This document shows positions 44,282 to 53,675 of a stretch of DNA of 64,000 nucleotides, piece by piece. Below the pieces are notes generated by a model. That model saw only the letters and a program-made list of their open reading frames with translations, ran no database searches and was not told where the DNA came from. The stretch is from Microbacterium commune. GTDB taxonomy: Bacteria; Actinomycetota; Actinomycetes; Actinomycetales; Microbacteriaceae. The stretch is taken from NCBI RefSeq assembly GCF_014836945.1, contig NZ_JACSPX010000001.1:1139510-1203509 (forward strand), in the 5' to 3' direction. Numbering within the stretch: the stretch's first letter is position 1; the number at the start of each line of letters is the position of its first letter. Position numbers and translations under genes: made by a program.

Positions 44282-46461
44282 GCAACGTCCTCGCCGTCAT
44301 GCGGCACGACCTCCGACGGGCGATGAGCAGCGTGATGGCCGTCATCGTCCTCTTCGGGCTCGTCGTGATCCCGTCGCTGTTCACCTGGTTCAACGTGATC
44401 GCGAGCTGGAACCCGTTCGAGAACACCCGCAACCTCACTGTCGCGGTGGCGAACACCGACGACGGCTATCAGAGCGACCTCATGCCGCTGCGCATCAACG
44501 TCGGCGAACAGGTCGTGTCGGTACTGCGCGCCAACGACGACCTGAACTGGGTCATCACCTCGAAGCACGACGCGATCGACGGCACCCGGTCGGGCGAGTA
44601 CTACGCGGCGATCGTGCTGCCCACGACCTTCAGCGCCGACATGATGACGTTCTACGCGAACGACGGCGATCGCACCCGCATCGACTACTACCTCAACGAG
44701 AAGAAGAACGCGCTCGCCCCGAAGATCACCGGGCAGGGCGCCAGCGAAGTCACTAAGAGCATCAACGAGGTGTTCACCGAGACGCTCAGCGAAGCCGGGC
44801 TGAACATCATCACCTCCCTGTCGAACTACCTCGACGACGCCGACACCCAGGCGGCGCTGTCGAGGCTGCAGGCGCGAGTCGAATCGGTCGCCGCGCAGCT
44901 GCGCGCAGGGGCAGGGACCGCCGACATGTTCACGTCGCTCATCTCGTCGAGCAGACCACTGGTCGACAGCGCCTCGGGCCTGGTGAGCGCCTCCGGCGAC
45001 GCGCTGCGCGACGCCCGCGGTGCGCTCGGCGGCGGGACGGCCGCCGCCGCCTCGCTCGACGACGTGCTGTCGTCGACCACCGCATCGCTCGATGCCGCGC
45101 TGAAAGGCACGTCCGACAGCTACCAGTCGGTGTCGGACAGCATCGACCAGGTGTTCGAGACCATGGACACGCAGTCGGCGAGCGCGGCGCGCACGATCAC
45201 CGCCCTGGCGGACCGAGTGCAGACTCAGGTCGATCAGCTGCAGAGCCTGCGCGACGGACTCGTGCGGGACGTGCGGCCGCTGCTGCCTGAGACCGCGCTC
45301 GACGCGTTCGACGCATCGGTGTCGGCCATCGACGCGGCCGTCGCGCGGCAGACGGCGCTGCAGGAGCGCCTCGACGAGGCCGCGACGCAGATCACGATCG
45401 CCGGCACCGCGAGCCAGAGCACCCGCGCCGAGATCGAGCAGCTCACCGCTCAGGCGAAGGCCGCGGTCGACGACGCGCGCCGCTCGTACACCGACAGCCT
45501 GCGCCCGAAGCTCGACGCCCTCGCATCGACGCTCGCGCGCATCAGCACCGGCGTCGACACGATCGGCAGCGACCTGTCGAGCACCGCCGGCTCGCTCACC
45601 GGCTCTTCGTCGACGGGTTCGGCGCTGTCCGACGCCGAGGCGCTCACCGCCGGCATCTCCGACTCGCTCACCGAGACCGCGGCCAGGTTCGACGAGCTCG
45701 CCTCGGCGCTCGCGACCGCTCGCGACACCGGCGATCTGACCGAGCTGACCGAGCTGATCGGCGCCGATCCCCACGCGCTCGCGACGCATCTCGCCGAGCC
45801 CGTCGAGCTCACCCGCGTGCCGGTGTACTCGGTGATCAGCTTCGGCGCCGCGATGACGCCGCTCTACACCGTGCTGGCACTGTGGGTCGGTGCGCTGCTG
45901 ACCGCGGTCGCGATCCGCGTCGACCCGCCGCGCGGAGGCTCCACGGGACTGCCCGAGCTCTCCCCCACCGAGACCTACCTCGGCCGGTTCGGCATCTTCG
46001 CCGTCGTCGGATTCCTGCAGAGCTCGCTGCTCGGTCTCGGCAGCGTGCTGTTCACGCAGGTGCAGCCGCGGCATCCGCTCCTGCTGATCCTCGCCGGGTG
46101 GGTCGCGTCGCTGGTGTTCACGCTGATCATCTACACGCTCGTCGTCACCTTCGGCAACGCCGGCAAAGCGCTGGCAGTGCTTCTGCTGGTGATGCAGATC
46201 TCGGGATCGGGCGGCGCGTACCCGCTGCAGGTGCTGCCGCCGTGGTTCCAGAGCATCAGCCCGTTCCTGCCCGCGACGCATGCGGTGAACGCCATGCGCT
46301 CGACCATCGCCGGCATCCACCAGAACGACTACGTCATCTCGCTCGGCTGCCTGCTCGCGTTCGCCGTTCCCGCCCTGTTGCTGGGCCTGGTGCTGCGACG
46401 CCCGTTCATCCGCAGCAATCAGAAGATGCTGGCGGCCCTGCAGTCGACGAAGCTCATGTGA
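44278..46461 (+). CDS. YhgE/Pip family membrane protein (second)
   Basis: A 727-residue paralogue of the preceding protein: an N-terminal helix with VIPSLFTWFNVIASWNPFENT, an extracellular helical region with many Ser/Ala/Asp residues, and a C-terminal five- to six-helix ABC-2-like membrane domain (from about 520). It lacks the disordered tail. GTG start with GTGA overlap. The pair probably forms a heteromeric envelope complex. Confidence 0.87.
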   Translation: MSNVLAVMRHDLRRAMSSVMAVIVLFGLVVIPSLFTWFNVIASWNPFENTRNLTVAVANTDDGYQSDLMPLRINVGEQVVSVLRANDDLNWVITSKHDAIDGTRSGEYYAAIVLPTTFSADMMTFYANDGDRTRIDYYLNEKKNALAPKITGQGASEVTKSINEVFTETLSEAGLNIITSLSNYLDDADTQAALSRLQARVESVAAQLRAGAGTADMFTSLISSSRPLVDSASGLVSASGDALRDARGALGGGTAAAASLDDVLSSTTASLDAALKGTSDSYQSVSDSIDQVFETMDTQSASAARTITALADRVQTQVDQLQSLRDGLVRDVRPLLPETALDAFDASVSAIDAAVARQTALQERLDEAATQITIAGTASQSTRAEIEQLTAQAKAAVDDARRSYTDSLRPKLDALASTLARISTGVDTIGSDLSSTAGSLTGSSSTGSALSDAEALTAGISDSLTETAARFDELASALATARDTGDLTELTELIGADPHALATHLAEPVELTRVPVYSVISFGAAMTPLYTVLALWVGALLTAVAIRVDPPRGGSTGLPELSPTETYLGRFGIFAVVGFLQSSLLGLGSVLFTQVQPRHPLLLILAGWVASLVFTLIIYTLVVTFGNAGKALAVLLLVMQISGSGGAYPLQVLPPWFQSISPFLPATHAVNAMRSTIAGIHQNDYVISLGCLLAFAVPALLLGLVLRRPFIRSNQKMLAALQSTKLM

Positions 46462-46565
46462 TCTCGTTCGGTGAATGGGTAGTATGCCAGGGCGCGCGCT
46501 TTCCCGAGACGCGCACCCGGACTACGTGACACGCAGTCCCACCTACCCTTGAGGACCTTCCGCCG

Positions 46566-49208
46566 ATGACGACTGATATCCCCGCTGCGAGGCGACCCCG
46601 CAGCCTTGCCGCCCGCATCGGAAGAATCGCGTTCCTCGTCGTCGCCGCCCTCGTGGTGATCGCCGTCGCCGCCGCATTCTTCCTCACCTGGACGATCCAG
46701 CGATCCTTCCCGCAGACGTCGGGAGAGCTGGCGCTGAAAGGTCTGGAGAAGTCGGTGACCGTGCAGCGGGACGACCGCGGCATCCCGACCATCACCGCCT
46801 CCACCGCCGAGGATCTGCTGTTCACCCAGGGCTTCGTGCACGCACAGGACCGCTTCTTCGAGATGGACTTCCGCCGGCACGTGACCTCGGGACGCGTGGC
46901 GGAGATGTTCGGCGCCTCGCAGGTCGGCACCGACAAGTTCCTGCGGACGCTCGGCTGGCGCACGGTCGCCGAGCAGGAGGTCGAGGCGCTCGACGAGACG
47001 ACGCTCGGCTACTACCAGGCCTACGCCGACGGCGTGAACGCCTACCTGTCGTCGCGGTCGGGCGCCGAGCTGTCTCTCGAGTATGCCGTTCTCGGCATGC
47101 AGAACCCCGACTACCGCCCCGAGCCGTGGGAGCCCGCCGACTCCGTCGCGTGGCTGAAGGCGATGGCCTGGGACCTCCGCACCAACATCGAGGACGAGAC
47201 CGATCGCGCCCTGCTCGCGGCGCGGCTCGTCGACGCCGGCGACACCGCCGAGCAGACGGGCGAGCTGGTGAAGAAGCTCTACCCCGACTACCCGTTCGAC
47301 AAGAACCCGATCATCGTGCCCGAGATCTCGCCCGTCGATCCGGTCGCGACCGACGCGGTTCCGGCATCGTTCTCCACGGGCGGCGAGGCCGAGATCACCG
47401 ACGCGCTGCGCACCGTCGAGTGGCACGAGGCAGACAGCGTCATCGAGGCCGCCAGCATGCTGCTCGGTGGCGCGGGCGAGGGCATCGGGTCGAACTCGTG
47501 GGTCGTGTCCGGCGATCTGACCGAGAGCGGGATGCCGCTGCTGGCCAATGATCCGCACCTGGGCGCCGCGCTGCCGTCGGTCTGGTATCAGGTGCAGCTG
47601 AAGTGTCGGAAGGTGAGCGAGGCCTGCCCGTTCGACGTCGGCGGGTTCTCGTTCTCGGGGATGCCGGGCGTGGTGATCGGGCACAACGCGAAGATCGCGT
47701 GGGGGTTCACGAACCTGACCACCGATGTCGCCGATCTGTACGTCGAGAAGATCGACGGCGACTCGTACTGGCGTGACGGCGCCCTCGTCCCGCTCGAGAT
47801 CGAGAAGGATGTCATCAAGGTCGCCGGCGGCGACGACGTGCCGCTGACCATCCGGCGCACCGCCCACGGCCCGATCATCTCCGGCCTCGCAGACGACTTC
47901 ACCGCCATCAGCGAGGACCCCGTGGTCGGCGACGCGGACGCTGCGCTGCCGCTCGCGGGCGCACCCGAGATCCCGTCCGGCGACACCGCCGTCAGCCTGC
48001 GATGGACGGCCCTCGACCCCGGCACCACCTCCAGCGCCCTGTTCGCGATGAACATGGCGGAGGATTTCGAGGGCTTCCGCCGCGCCGCATCCCTTTTCGA
48101 CGTGCCCGCGCAGAATCTGATCTACGCCGATCTCGAGGGCAACATCGGATACCAGGCGCCGGGGCGGCTGCCGGTCCGCGGCGCCGGCGACGGCACCCTG
48201 CCGCAGCCGGGGTGGGACAGCAGCTACGACTGGCAGGGCTTCATCCCGTTCGACGAGCTGCCCGTGTGGTACAACCCGCGCGAGGGCTACATCGTCACGG
48301 CCAACAATGCGATCGTCGGCGACGACTACGACTACTTCCTCTCGAAGGACTGGGACTACGGGTACCGCGCCGCGCGCATCGCGCACCTGATCGAGCGCCG
48401 CGCCGCGGCCGCCCCACTCACCGCGCAGGACATGCGCGACATCCAGATGGACGATGAGATGTGGATCGGCAAGCAGCTCGCGGCCGCGATGGATGCGGTG
48501 CCGGTCGAGCGCACGGGGCCGAAGGCCGCCGTCGACCTGCTGCGCACGTGGGACGTGCAGAACGCCCCCGACTCCCCCGCCGCGGCCTACGCGAACGTGC
48601 TCTGGTCGAACCTCGTGCACAACCTGTTCATCGACCGCGAGGTCTCGATGCCGGTCGGCGACCAGGGGCGCCTGTTCACCGTCGTGGGCCAGATGCTCGA
48701 GGATCCGGCGGATCCGCTGTGGCAGAACGCGCGCCTCGGCGTCGACGACATGGAGTCTATGCTCGCGCTGTCTGCCGATCAGGCCTACGACGAGCTCGCA
48801 GAGCTGCAGGGCGAGGACGTGACCGCGTGGCGCTGGGGCGACCTGCACGCGCTCTCGTTGACCCATTCGACCCTCGGCACCTCGGGCATCGCCCCGATCG
48901 AGATGCTCTTCAACCGCGGCCCCTACCCGGTCGGCGGCGGCGCCTCGGTGGTGAACGCCACCGGCTGGCGGCTGGGCGAGTCGTACGCGACGGTCACCGT
49001 GCCGTCGATGCGGATGGTCATCGACCTCGACGACTTCGACGCCTCGACCTGGAACCACCTGACCGGCGCCAGCGGGCACGCGTTCAACTCCCACTACACC
49101 GACCAGACCGGAGACTGGGCCAAGGGCATCCAGAAGCCGTGGGCGTTCTCGACGAAGGCGGTGCAGAAGGCGGCCGTCGATCGGCTGGTGCTCACCCCCG
49201 CCGGGTAG
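46566..49208 (+). CDS. Penicillin acylase family (Ntn) amidohydrolase
   Basis: An 880-residue precursor of the N-terminal-nucleophile hydrolase family, which hydrolyses amide bonds in penicillins, acyl-homoserine lactones or other N-acyl compounds. A membrane helix or uncleaved signal lies at about 21-42. The alpha-chain motif DRGIPTITASTAEDLLFTQGFVHAQDRFFEMD is typical. The autocatalytic cut and nucleophile are at Gly-Ser309 in GIGSNSWVVSG, followed by LLANDPHLG. Extracytoplasmic location is inferred. Quorum quenching is possible but not shown. Confidence 0.9.
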   Translation: MTTDIPAARRPRSLAARIGRIAFLVVAALVVIAVAAAFFLTWTIQRSFPQTSGELALKGLEKSVTVQRDDRGIPTITASTAEDLLFTQGFVHAQDRFFEMDFRRHVTSGRVAEMFGASQVGTDKFLRTLGWRTVAEQEVEALDETTLGYYQAYADGVNAYLSSRSGAELSLEYAVLGMQNPDYRPEPWEPADSVAWLKAMAWDLRTNIEDETDRALLAARLVDAGDTAEQTGELVKKLYPDYPFDKNPIIVPEISPVDPVATDAVPASFSTGGEAEITDALRTVEWHEADSVIEAASMLLGGAGEGIGSNSWVVSGDLTESGMPLLANDPHLGAALPSVWYQVQLKCRKVSEACPFDVGGFSFSGMPGVVIGHNAKIAWGFTNLTTDVADLYVEKIDGDSYWRDGALVPLEIEKDVIKVAGGDDVPLTIRRTAHGPIISGLADDFTAISEDPVVGDADAALPLAGAPEIPSGDTAVSLRWTALDPGTTSSALFAMNMAEDFEGFRRAASLFDVPAQNLIYADLEGNIGYQAPGRLPVRGAGDGTLPQPGWDSSYDWQGFIPFDELPVWYNPREGYIVTANNAIVGDDYDYFLSKDWDYGYRAARIAHLIERRAAAAPLTAQDMRDIQMDDEMWIGKQLAAAMDAVPVERTGPKAAVDLLRTWDVQNAPDSPAAAYANVLWSNLVHNLFIDREVSMPVGDQGRLFTVVGQMLEDPADPLWQNARLGVDDMESMLALSADQAYDELAELQGEDVTAWRWGDLHALSLTHSTLGTSGIAPIEMLFNRGPYPVGGGASVVNATGWRLGESYATVTVPSMRMVIDLDDFDASTWNHLTGASGHAFNSHYTDQTGDWAKGIQKPWAFSTKAVQKAAVDRLVLTPAG

Positions 49209-49312
49209 CGCTCCGGGATGTCGGTCGGGTGACGTCCACCCCCGGCCGGGTGACGAAGAGGGATGTCGGTCGGATGACGCCCATCCGCGGCCGGGTACCG
49301 TAGAGGGATGCC
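49192..49312. repeat. 45-bp tandem repeat before the hydrolase gene
   Basis: Two clear 45-base units begin GGATGTCGGTCGG (49217 and 49262) and run through GGCCGGGT to the next GGATG; a third, degenerate unit overlaps the end of the penicillin acylase gene (CACCCCCGCCGGGTAGCG...GGATG). The last unit ends in the hydrolase ATG, so the repeat unit includes a start-codon context. Confidence 0.85.
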
Positions 49313-50069
49313 CGAACGCCTGCTCGCACCCGAGGGCACCGTCGCCGACATCGGCGAGTTCGCCTACGCCGGCGCGACGCTAGTGCACGAGGACTTCGGC
49401 GCCGGTCCGCGCCCTATCGTGCTGGTTCACGGCATCGGCATGGGCCGCAGCGTGTACCTCGACCTCACCTCGCGCCTCGGGGGTCGGATCATCGGTCTCG
49501 ACCTGCCGGGTTTTGGCGAGGCGCCCGAACCCGCACGCACGCTCACCATGGAGCGTCACGCCGATCTCGTCGCCGCGTACCTGCGCAGCCGCCGCATCGA
49601 CGACGCGGTGATCATGGGGCATTCGATGGGCAGCCAGATCGCCGCCGAGATCGCGGTGCGCCACCCGGATGTCGTCTCTGCGCTCGTGCTCGCCGGCCCG
49701 ACGGTGAACAGCGCGTCGCGCAGCATCCGGGCTCAAGCCGGATATCTGCTGTGGGACCTGCTGCACGAGCGTCCCGAAGTGCTGTGGCGAGGAGCGCGCG
49801 AGTACCTGCGCGGCGGACCGCATCTGCTGCGCAAGATGAAGGCGACGATCGTGCACCGACCCGAGAACGCGTATCCGCGGGTGGGTGTGCCGGTGCTCGT
49901 CGTGCGCGGGCAGCGCGATCCGCTCGCCCCGATGACCTGGTGCCGCGAGATCGTCGACATGGTTCCGGATGCCCGGTTCGTCGAGATCCCCGACCATGGC
50001 CACGGCACGCTGATCAGCGACTCCGGTGGCGCGGCCGACACGATCCGCGACTTCATCCGCGACCTCTGA
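49308..50069 (+). CDS. Alpha/beta hydrolase
   Basis: A 253-residue hydrolase. Markers are the HGIGMGRS oxyanion loop, nucleophile elbow GHSMGSQIA (Ser about 106), an aspartate in VVRGQRDPLAP and a histidine in IPDHGHGT, all in correct order for a full catalytic triad. The substrate is unknown. A TACCGT box (49296-49301) six bases ahead of the ATG suggests a leaderless message. Confidence 0.88.
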   Translation: MPERLLAPEGTVADIGEFAYAGATLVHEDFGAGPRPIVLVHGIGMGRSVYLDLTSRLGGRIIGLDLPGFGEAPEPARTLTMERHADLVAAYLRSRRIDDAVIMGHSMGSQIAAEIAVRHPDVVSALVLAGPTVNSASRSIRAQAGYLLWDLLHERPEVLWRGAREYLRGGPHLLRKMKATIVHRPENAYPRVGVPVLVVRGQRDPLAPMTWCREIVDMVPDARFVEIPDHGHGTLISDSGGAADTIRDFIRDL

Positions 50070-50153
50070 CCCCGCCCGGTTCCGCGGCGTCCGCCGTCCC
50101 CCTCCGGCCGCGCCCCCGGTGCCGCCCCAGCGGGTGTCCCCGGTTCACACCCC

Positions 50154-50220
50154 GGGGGCCGACACTCCAGATGTCGGACGGATGCCCGGGATCGGTCCGA
50201 CATGTGGAGTGTCGGCCCCC
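50154..50220. repeat. Palindromic element copy E
   Basis: A 67-bp copy; one arm base differs (CATGTGG for CATCTGG). The centre, GGATGCCCGGGATCG, is its own. It lies in the 217-bp gap between the convergent hydrolase and mnhG genes; the rest of that gap is GC-rich sequence without other visible features. Confidence 0.95.
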
Positions 50221-50286
50221 GGATCGTCAACGGTTCAGCCGAGCGGGCACCGGGGCGTCAGCCGCCCGGCGGCGGGCGCGACCGGC

Positions 50287-50685
50287 TCAGCCGGCGGCGG
50301 GCGGGGTCTGCTTCGACTCCGCGTACTCGTCGACGACGAGGGTGTGCGCCTGGATCGTGCCGTTGCGGTACGCCTGCCGGCCCACCATGTGCGCCGACAG
50401 CGGCGCGGTCGCGAACTGCAGCAGGATCACCGGGATCACGATCACCAGCCCGAGCAGCATGCCCCCGATCGTGCGCTGCGAGACGGCGATCGCCAGGCAG
50501 ATCAGCACGAGGCCCAGCACCTGGGGCTTGGTGCCCGCGTGCAGGCGGCTGGGCACATCGCGGAAGTGCAGCAGGCCGACGGCGGCCGACAGGCAGAGGA
50601 TCGCGCCGAACAGCACGAGCACCAGAGCGATGGTCTCGGCGACGGGCGCCGGCACGGCGATCTCGAGGAACGATGTCACGGTCAT
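50287..50685 (-). CDS. mnhG: Na+/H+ antiporter subunit G
   Basis: A 132-residue MnhG/PhaG subunit with three helices (about 15-38, 48-68, 72-92) and the family motif VGLLHFRDVPSRLHAGTKPQVLG. The C-terminal 40 residues are a soluble tail. It ends the six-gene mrp operon and overlaps mnhF by four bases. Confidence 0.92.
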   Translation of the reverse strand: MTVTSFLEIAVPAPVAETIALVLVLFGAILCLSAAVGLLHFRDVPSRLHAGTKPQVLGLVLICLAIAVSQRTIGGMLLGLVIVIPVILLQFATAPLSAHMVGRQAYRNGTIQAHTLVVDEYAESKQTPPAAG

Positions 50686-50951
50686 GGTGTCGTGTTGTCC
50701 CTTCGTGCGACGTAGCGGGCGACCGAGATCGACGCGAAGACGCCGACCGCCGCGATGATCAGCATCACCGGGATGTTGCGCGTGTGGCCGTTCAGCGCCA
50801 TGTCGGCGCCGAGCACGCACATCACCTCCGTGAGCAGGACATCCGACGCGACGGTGCGGTCGAGGATGGACGGGCCGAGAACGATGCGGATCACGGCGAG
50901 GATCGCCGCGATGCCGAACACGACGAGGATGATCATGATCAGCGGGTTCAC
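50682..50951 (-). CDS. mnhF: Na+/H+ antiporter subunit F
   Basis: An 89-residue three-helix subunit of the Mrp complex with the motif VIRIVLGPSILDRTVASDVL. GTG start at 50951, four-base overlaps on both sides. Confidence 0.92.
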   Translation of the reverse strand: MNPLIMIILVVFGIAAILAVIRIVLGPSILDRTVASDVLLTEVMCVLGADMALNGHTRNIPVMLIIAAVGVFASISVARYVARRDNTTP

Positions 50952-51517
50952 CGTGCGCCTCCGCTCTTGTCGGCCTTCAGGGCCCGGTACTGCTCGGGCG
51001 TGCCCACGGCACGCACGATGCGGCGCTCCCAGCGGAGCACTCCCTCGCGGAACCTGTCGACCTCGTCGCGGGTGCGCACGCCGATGACGTGCAGGTAGAT
51101 GATGCGTCGGTCGCGGTCGCTCTCCACGACCAGCGACCCCGGGATGAGCGAGGCGGTCACGGCGACATGAGTGGTGAGGATGTCGTCGGCATAGCGCAGC
51201 GGGATCGCGATGATCGCGGCTCCCGGCTGGCGCCGGAGGTCGAACACCTGGATGGTCACGCTGATCGCCCCCGTGACCACCGCGCCGACGAAGCGCACGA
51301 TGAACACCAGGGAGTGCCAGACGTTCACGCGGCCGACCAGCTCGACCGTGGGCAGCCGGAAGACGCGGGTGACGAAGACCGCGACCAGGATGCCCGTGAC
51401 GACCGCCAGCGGTGTGAACTGCTGCCAGAGCAGCATCCACAGCAGCACCAGCCAGATCATGAACGGCAGCTGGAGCAGGATGTCGCGGATGATCCGGCGG
51501 CGGGTGTCGGTCTTCAT
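50948..51517 (-). CDS. mnhE: Na+/H+ antiporter subunit E
   Basis: A 189-residue Mrp subunit with two or three N-terminal helices and a cytoplasmic domain. Family text: SVTIQVFDLRRQPGAAIIAIPL and TASLIPGSLVVESDRDRRIIYLHVI. It overlaps mnhD by one base. Confidence 0.92.
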   Translation of the reverse strand: MKTDTRRRIIRDILLQLPFMIWLVLLWMLLWQQFTPLAVVTGILVAVFVTRVFRLPTVELVGRVNVWHSLVFIVRFVGAVVTGAISVTIQVFDLRRQPGAAIIAIPLRYADDILTTHVAVTASLIPGSLVVESDRDRRIIYLHVIGVRTRDEVDRFREGVLRWERRIVRAVGTPEQYRALKADKSGGAR

Positions 51518-53070
51518 CAGCCCGTCCCTTCGTCGATCTGCTCGAGGGTCACGGGCTGCAGCAGGCCGGTGCCGATCCGGTCGCAGATCGCATAGAGCGG
51601 ACCGGCGAAGACGGTCAGCGCCACGGTCACCGAGACCATGCCTGCCGTGGCATACGTCATGATCGCGGGGATCTCGCGGGTCTCGCCCTGCTCGTCGGCC
51701 GCCGGGGCATTGCCGAGGTACTCGATGCGGCCGTCGTTCTCGACGCCCCCGTCGTCCTCGCGCCAGAAGGCCAGGTTCCACGCGCGCATCAGGGCGTAGA
51801 GCGTGAGCAGCGATGTCAGGATGCCACCGAAGATCAGCACGATCATCAACGGGGTGCCCACGTTCGCAGCCGCTTCGAACAGCGCCACCTTGCCGATGAA
51901 ACCCGAGAACGGCGGCAGACCGCCCAGGTTGATGGCGGGCACGAAGTACAGCAGGGCCAGTACCGGCGCCGCCTTCATCAGCCCGCTCACGCGCAGGATC
52001 GACGTGCTGCCCGCCTTGCGCTCGATGAGCCCGACAGCGAGGAACAGGGTGGTCTGCACGACGATGTGGTGCACGATGTAGTACACCGTGGCGCCGATGG
52101 CATCCTCCGTCGCTATCGCGAGACCGAAGATCATGTAGCCGACGTGGCTGACGAGGGTGAACGACAGGATCCGCTTCAGCTCGGCCTGCGCCACGGCGCC
52201 GAGCACGCCGATCACCATGGTGGCGAGCGCGACGATCAGCAGCAGCGTGTTGATGTCGTTGCTCGCGAACAGCTGGGTCTCGGTGCGGATCAGCGCGTAC
52301 ACGCCGACCTTGGTCAGCAGGCCGGCGAACACGGCCGTGACGGGTGCGGGCGCCGTCGGGTACGAGTCGGGCAGCCAGAACGACACGGGGAAGATGGCGG
52401 CCTTGATCCCGAACGCGATCAGCAGGATGAGGTGCAGTACCAGCTGGGTCTCCTGCGGCAGCTGGGCGACGCGCTCGGCGACCTGAGCCATGTTCACCGT
52501 GCCCACGGCGCCGTAGATCATCGCGATCGCGGCGAGGAAGAGGATCGACGACACGAGCGAGACGACGATGTACACCGCTCCGGTGCGGATGCGGGATTCG
52601 GTGCTGCCCAGGGTGATCAGCACGTACGACGCGACGAGCAGGATCTCGAATCCGACGTACAGGTTGAACAGGTCACCGGCGATGAACGCGTCGAAGATGC
52701 CGGCGGCGAGGATCAGGTAGGTCGGGTTGAAGATCGAGATCGGCGTCTCCTCGTCGCCGTCTGCGGCACCCTGACCGATCGAGAAGAGCAGCACCGCGAG
52801 CAGCACGATGCTCGAGATGAGCACGAGCAGCGCAGCGAGACGGTCGACGTAGAGGATGATGCCGAACGGCACCGGCCAGCCGCCCACCGAGACGGCCAGT
52901 GGCTGATCCGAGGCGTCCACCGTGACCAGCAGCACCGCCGCGATGATCGAGACCGCCACGAGCGTGGCGGTGGTCACCACGACCTGCAGGCGGGGGTTGC
53001 GGCCGAAGATCAGCGTGACGGCCGCGCCGAGCAGCGGCAGCATCACGATCAGGGGGACGAGTGCGCTCAT
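51517..53070 (-). CDS. mnhD: Na+/H+ antiporter subunit D
   Basis: A 517-residue proton-translocating subunit related to complex I NuoN/NuoM, with about fourteen helices. Signatures: VGFEILLVASYVLITLGS (with the key Glu), IKAAIFPVSFWLPDSYPTAP (key Lys) and FTLVSHVGYMIFGLAI. Works with MnhA to exchange Na+ (or K+) for H+. Confidence 0.95.
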   Translation of the reverse strand: MSALVPLIVMLPLLGAAVTLIFGRNPRLQVVVTTATLVAVSIIAAVLLVTVDASDQPLAVSVGGWPVPFGIILYVDRLAALLVLISSIVLLAVLLFSIGQGAADGDEETPISIFNPTYLILAAGIFDAFIAGDLFNLYVGFEILLVASYVLITLGSTESRIRTGAVYIVVSLVSSILFLAAIAMIYGAVGTVNMAQVAERVAQLPQETQLVLHLILLIAFGIKAAIFPVSFWLPDSYPTAPAPVTAVFAGLLTKVGVYALIRTETQLFASNDINTLLLIVALATMVIGVLGAVAQAELKRILSFTLVSHVGYMIFGLAIATEDAIGATVYYIVHHIVVQTTLFLAVGLIERKAGSTSILRVSGLMKAAPVLALLYFVPAINLGGLPPFSGFIGKVALFEAAANVGTPLMIVLIFGGILTSLLTLYALMRAWNLAFWREDDGGVENDGRIEYLGNAPAADEQGETREIPAIMTYATAGMVSVTVALTVFAGPLYAICDRIGTGLLQPVTLEQIDEGTG

Positions 53071-53675
53071 GATCTGTCCTCGCCCTCGTCGGCCCGGGGA
53101 GCCTCGTCGGCCCGGGGGGCCGCGTCATCCCGGGGTCGCGACGCGGTGCGCGCGTCGGACCCGGGCGCCGGCGCGTCCGGCACGTCCACCGGGGCATCGT
53201 CGACGATGGCGGGGTGATCGCGCATGTTCAGCACGGTGATCGGCGCGGTGGTGACGCCGACGAAGTCGGTCGTCGCGGACTCCTCCTCGGCGGTGGACTC
53301 GTCGTCGAACAGATCCTCTTCCGCGTCCGTGCGCTCGCGGACCGCGATGTCGCCGAGGTCGTCCTCGACGGTGTCGGCCTGTCCGAGCTGCCATGACCGG
53401 TAGATGAGAGCGAGCAGGAACGCCGAGACGGCGAAGGTGATGACGATCGCCGTCAGCGTGAGCGCCTGCGGCAGCGGGTCGCTCACCGGACCCTCCTCGC
53501 CGTAGAACGGCGCAGATCCGGGCACGCCCATCACGATCAGCAGCAGCAGGTTGGTCGCGTTGCCGAGCAGCAGGAAGCCGATGAGCACGCGGGTCAGGCT
53601 GCGCTCCATCATGGCGTAGGCCCCGGCGGCGAAGAGCACGCCCATGATCACGATGAGGGTGAGCGAGACGTCCAT
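53067..53675 (-). CDS. mnhC: Na+/H+ antiporter subunit C with acidic tail
   Basis: A NuoK-like subunit. The first 115 residues form three helices with the family motif LIGFLLLGNATNLLLLIVMG. An extra tail of about 87 residues follows (202 residues in total, against about 115 usual), rich in Asp/Glu (EEDLFDDESTAEEESATTD) and then Ala/Pro/Arg/Asp repeats (RADEAPRADEGEDRS). The tail is cytoplasmic and probably disordered. Overlaps mnhA and mnhD. Confidence 0.92.
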   Translation of the reverse strand: MDVSLTLIVIMGVLFAAGAYAMMERSLTRVLIGFLLLGNATNLLLLIVMGVPGSAPFYGEEGPVSDPLPQALTLTAIVITFAVSAFLLALIYRSWQLGQADTVEDDLGDIAVRERTDAEEDLFDDESTAEEESATTDFVGVTTAPITVLNMRDHPAIVDDAPVDVPDAPAPGSDARTASRPRDDAAPRADEAPRADEGEDRS

